Source: Candidatus Accumulibacter propinquus | GTDB taxonomy: Bacteria; Pseudomonadota; Gammaproteobacteria; Burkholderiales; Rhodocyclaceae | NCBI GenBank assembly: GCA_016714935.1 | Contig: JADKBU010000011.1 | Location: 62,001-126,000 of the forward strand | Length of the DNA stretch: 64,000 nucleotides | Direction of reading: 5' to 3' | Shown: one piece after another, positions 63,162-64,000 of the stretch | Layout: each line of letters opens with the position of its first letter | Numbering within the stretch: the first letter of the stretch is position 1 | The notes under the pieces: model-generated | Databases searched by the model: none | What the model was told of the DNA's origin: nothing | What the model saw: the letters and a program-made list of their open reading frames with translations, nothing else | Made by a program: the position numbers and the translations under genes

Positions 63162-64000
63162 ATGCAATCCCTGTGGATGCTCCTTGCCAGCCTCCTGTTT
63201 GCCTGCATGGGGGTGTGCGTGAAACTGGCTGCCGCCACGCACTCCGCCGTGGAGATCGTGTTTTTCCGCAGCGTCCTGTCTTTGCTCCTGATGTATGCCC
63301 TGGTCCGGCTGCGCGGCGTGTCGCTGCAAACACCGCACTGGCGCTGGCAGATCAGCCGCGGCGCGATCGGCTTCGCGGCGCTGTGTGCCTACTTCTGGGC
63401 CATCACCCTGCTACCGCTGGCGACCGCGGTGACGCTCAATTACACCTCGGCGATCTTTCTGGCGGTCTATCTGGCGCTCTCCGGCATGCGCCTGAACGTG
63501 GGAATTGTCGCAGCGCTGGCGCTCGGGCTGGGCGGCGTGGGTCTACTGCTGAAACCGACCCTGCATGCCGAGCAGTGGCTCGGCGGCGTGACTGGACTGG
63601 CTTCCGGTGTTCTTGCCGGCATGGCCTATTTCAGCGTCCGCGAACTGGGTTCGCGTGGCGAACCGGAAACGCGCACGGTGTTCTATTTTTCGCTGGTGTC
63701 CTCGGTATGCGCCAGCGTCTGGCTGTTGTTTTGCGAGATCCATCCGTGGGACCTGCGCAGCGGCGCACTGCTGTTCGGTGTGGCGGCTTTCGCCACCGCC
63801 GCCCAACTGGCGATGACCCATGCTTACGCCGGTAGCCGGACGCTGTTGGCCGCCGCCCTGGCCTACAGTACGGTCGTTTTTGCCAGCGTGTTCGGGATGC
63901 TTCTCTGGAACGAGGCGCATGACGGCTGGACCTGGCTGGCAATGGCACTGATCGTGATCTCCGGCCTTACCGCCACGCATTTCTCGCCCGGCAGTCCGGC
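63162..64000 (+). CDS. EamA/DMT-superfamily transporter (3' end beyond window)
   Basis: The frame starting at the ATG at 63162 runs to the window edge (279 codons) without a stop. It encodes a membrane protein with about ten segments in two EamA repeats (SLLFACMGVCVKLAA, FFRSVLSLLLMYALVRLRG, NYTSAIFLAVYLALSG; second repeat ASGVLAGMAYFSVRELGSRGE, AYSTVVFASVFGMLLWNE). Such drug/metabolite transporters export amino acids or other small molecules; the substrate is unknown. Only a few residues should be missing. Confidence 0.9.
   Translation, partial: MQSLWMLLASLLFACMGVCVKLAAATHSAVEIVFFRSVLSLLLMYALVRLRGVSLQTPHWRWQISRGAIGFAALCAYFWAITLLPLATAVTLNYTSAIFLAVYLALSGMRLNVGIVAALALGLGGVGLLLKPTLHAEQWLGGVTGLASGVLAGMAYFSVRELGSRGEPETRTVFYFSLVSSVCASVWLLFCEIHPWDLRSGALLFGVAAFATAAQLAMTHAYAGSRTLLAAALAYSTVVFASVFGMLLWNEAHDGWTWLAMALIVISGLTATHFSPGSP

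Noticed and set aside
1..64000. CRISPR arrays, tRNA and rRNA genes, prophage or integrase genes
   Set aside because: I looked for spaced direct repeats, cloverleaf sequences and integrase signatures and saw none. The defence block has no tRNA-type attachment site at its edges.

Overview
The window is a GC-rich chromosomal segment of a betaproteobacterium. The gene order ndk-rlmN-pilW-rodZ-ispG-hisS-yfgM-bamB-der is the usual one in Rhodocyclales and relatives. The density of Pit/DUF47/CHAD phosphate genes suggests a polyphosphate-accumulating member of the Accumulibacter type. That placement is inference from gene content, not from any search.

Layout. 0.1-10.3 kb: a low-molecular-weight tyrosine phosphatase and the housekeeping operon above, all on the minus strand with overlapping starts and stops; bamB carries one frameshift. 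10.4-16.3 kb: a TRAP C4-dicarboxylate transporter (dctP, then a strong terminator, then dctQ with one frameshift, then dctM) divergent from its two-component system dctS-dctR; tandem 15-bp repeats sit in the divergent promoter region. 16.4-22.5 kb: tilS, accA, an AlkA-type glycosylase, a UspA protein and a SulP-STAS-cNMP transporter. 22.7-34.2 kb: a phosphate/polyphosphate region with two PhoU/DUF47-like genes, an orphan IS630 orfA, a CYTH-CHAD protein, pitA plus its DUF47 partner, and a sigma54-dependent response regulator with its sensor kinase. 34.3-41.6 kb: an NADH-dehydrogenase/SelD-like fusion with a degenerate SelD site, a small Arg-rich ORF, an orphan HlyD-like protein and a four-PAS sensor kinase. 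41.7-61.8 kb: one long minus-strand defence operon, abiEi-abiEii-(small ORF)-brxA-brxB-brxC-pglX1-ATPase-HNH-pglX2-pglZ-brxL. 62.3-64 kb: marC and an EamA exporter cut by the window edge.

Two results stand out. First, three intergenic regions (about 24.5, 27.3 and 29.9 kb) share one rigid architecture on the minus strand: a sigma54 -24/-12 promoter, a conserved box 77-78 bp upstream, and a second box 106-107 bp beyond that. They precede the DUF47-like pair, the CYTH-CHAD gene and pitA-DUF47, and lie next to an NtrC-family regulator with an intact GAFTGA motif. This looks like a local sigma54 phosphate/polyphosphate regulon. Second, the BREX operon is composite: it carries two diverged pglX copies, a PtuAB-like ATPase/HNH pair between them, and an AbiE toxin-antitoxin pair at its head with two operator-like boxes. 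At least seven single-base frameshifts cluster at 50.4-52.9 kb in pglX1 and the ATPase. These may be assembly errors or phase-off/decaying genes; the sequence alone cannot decide.
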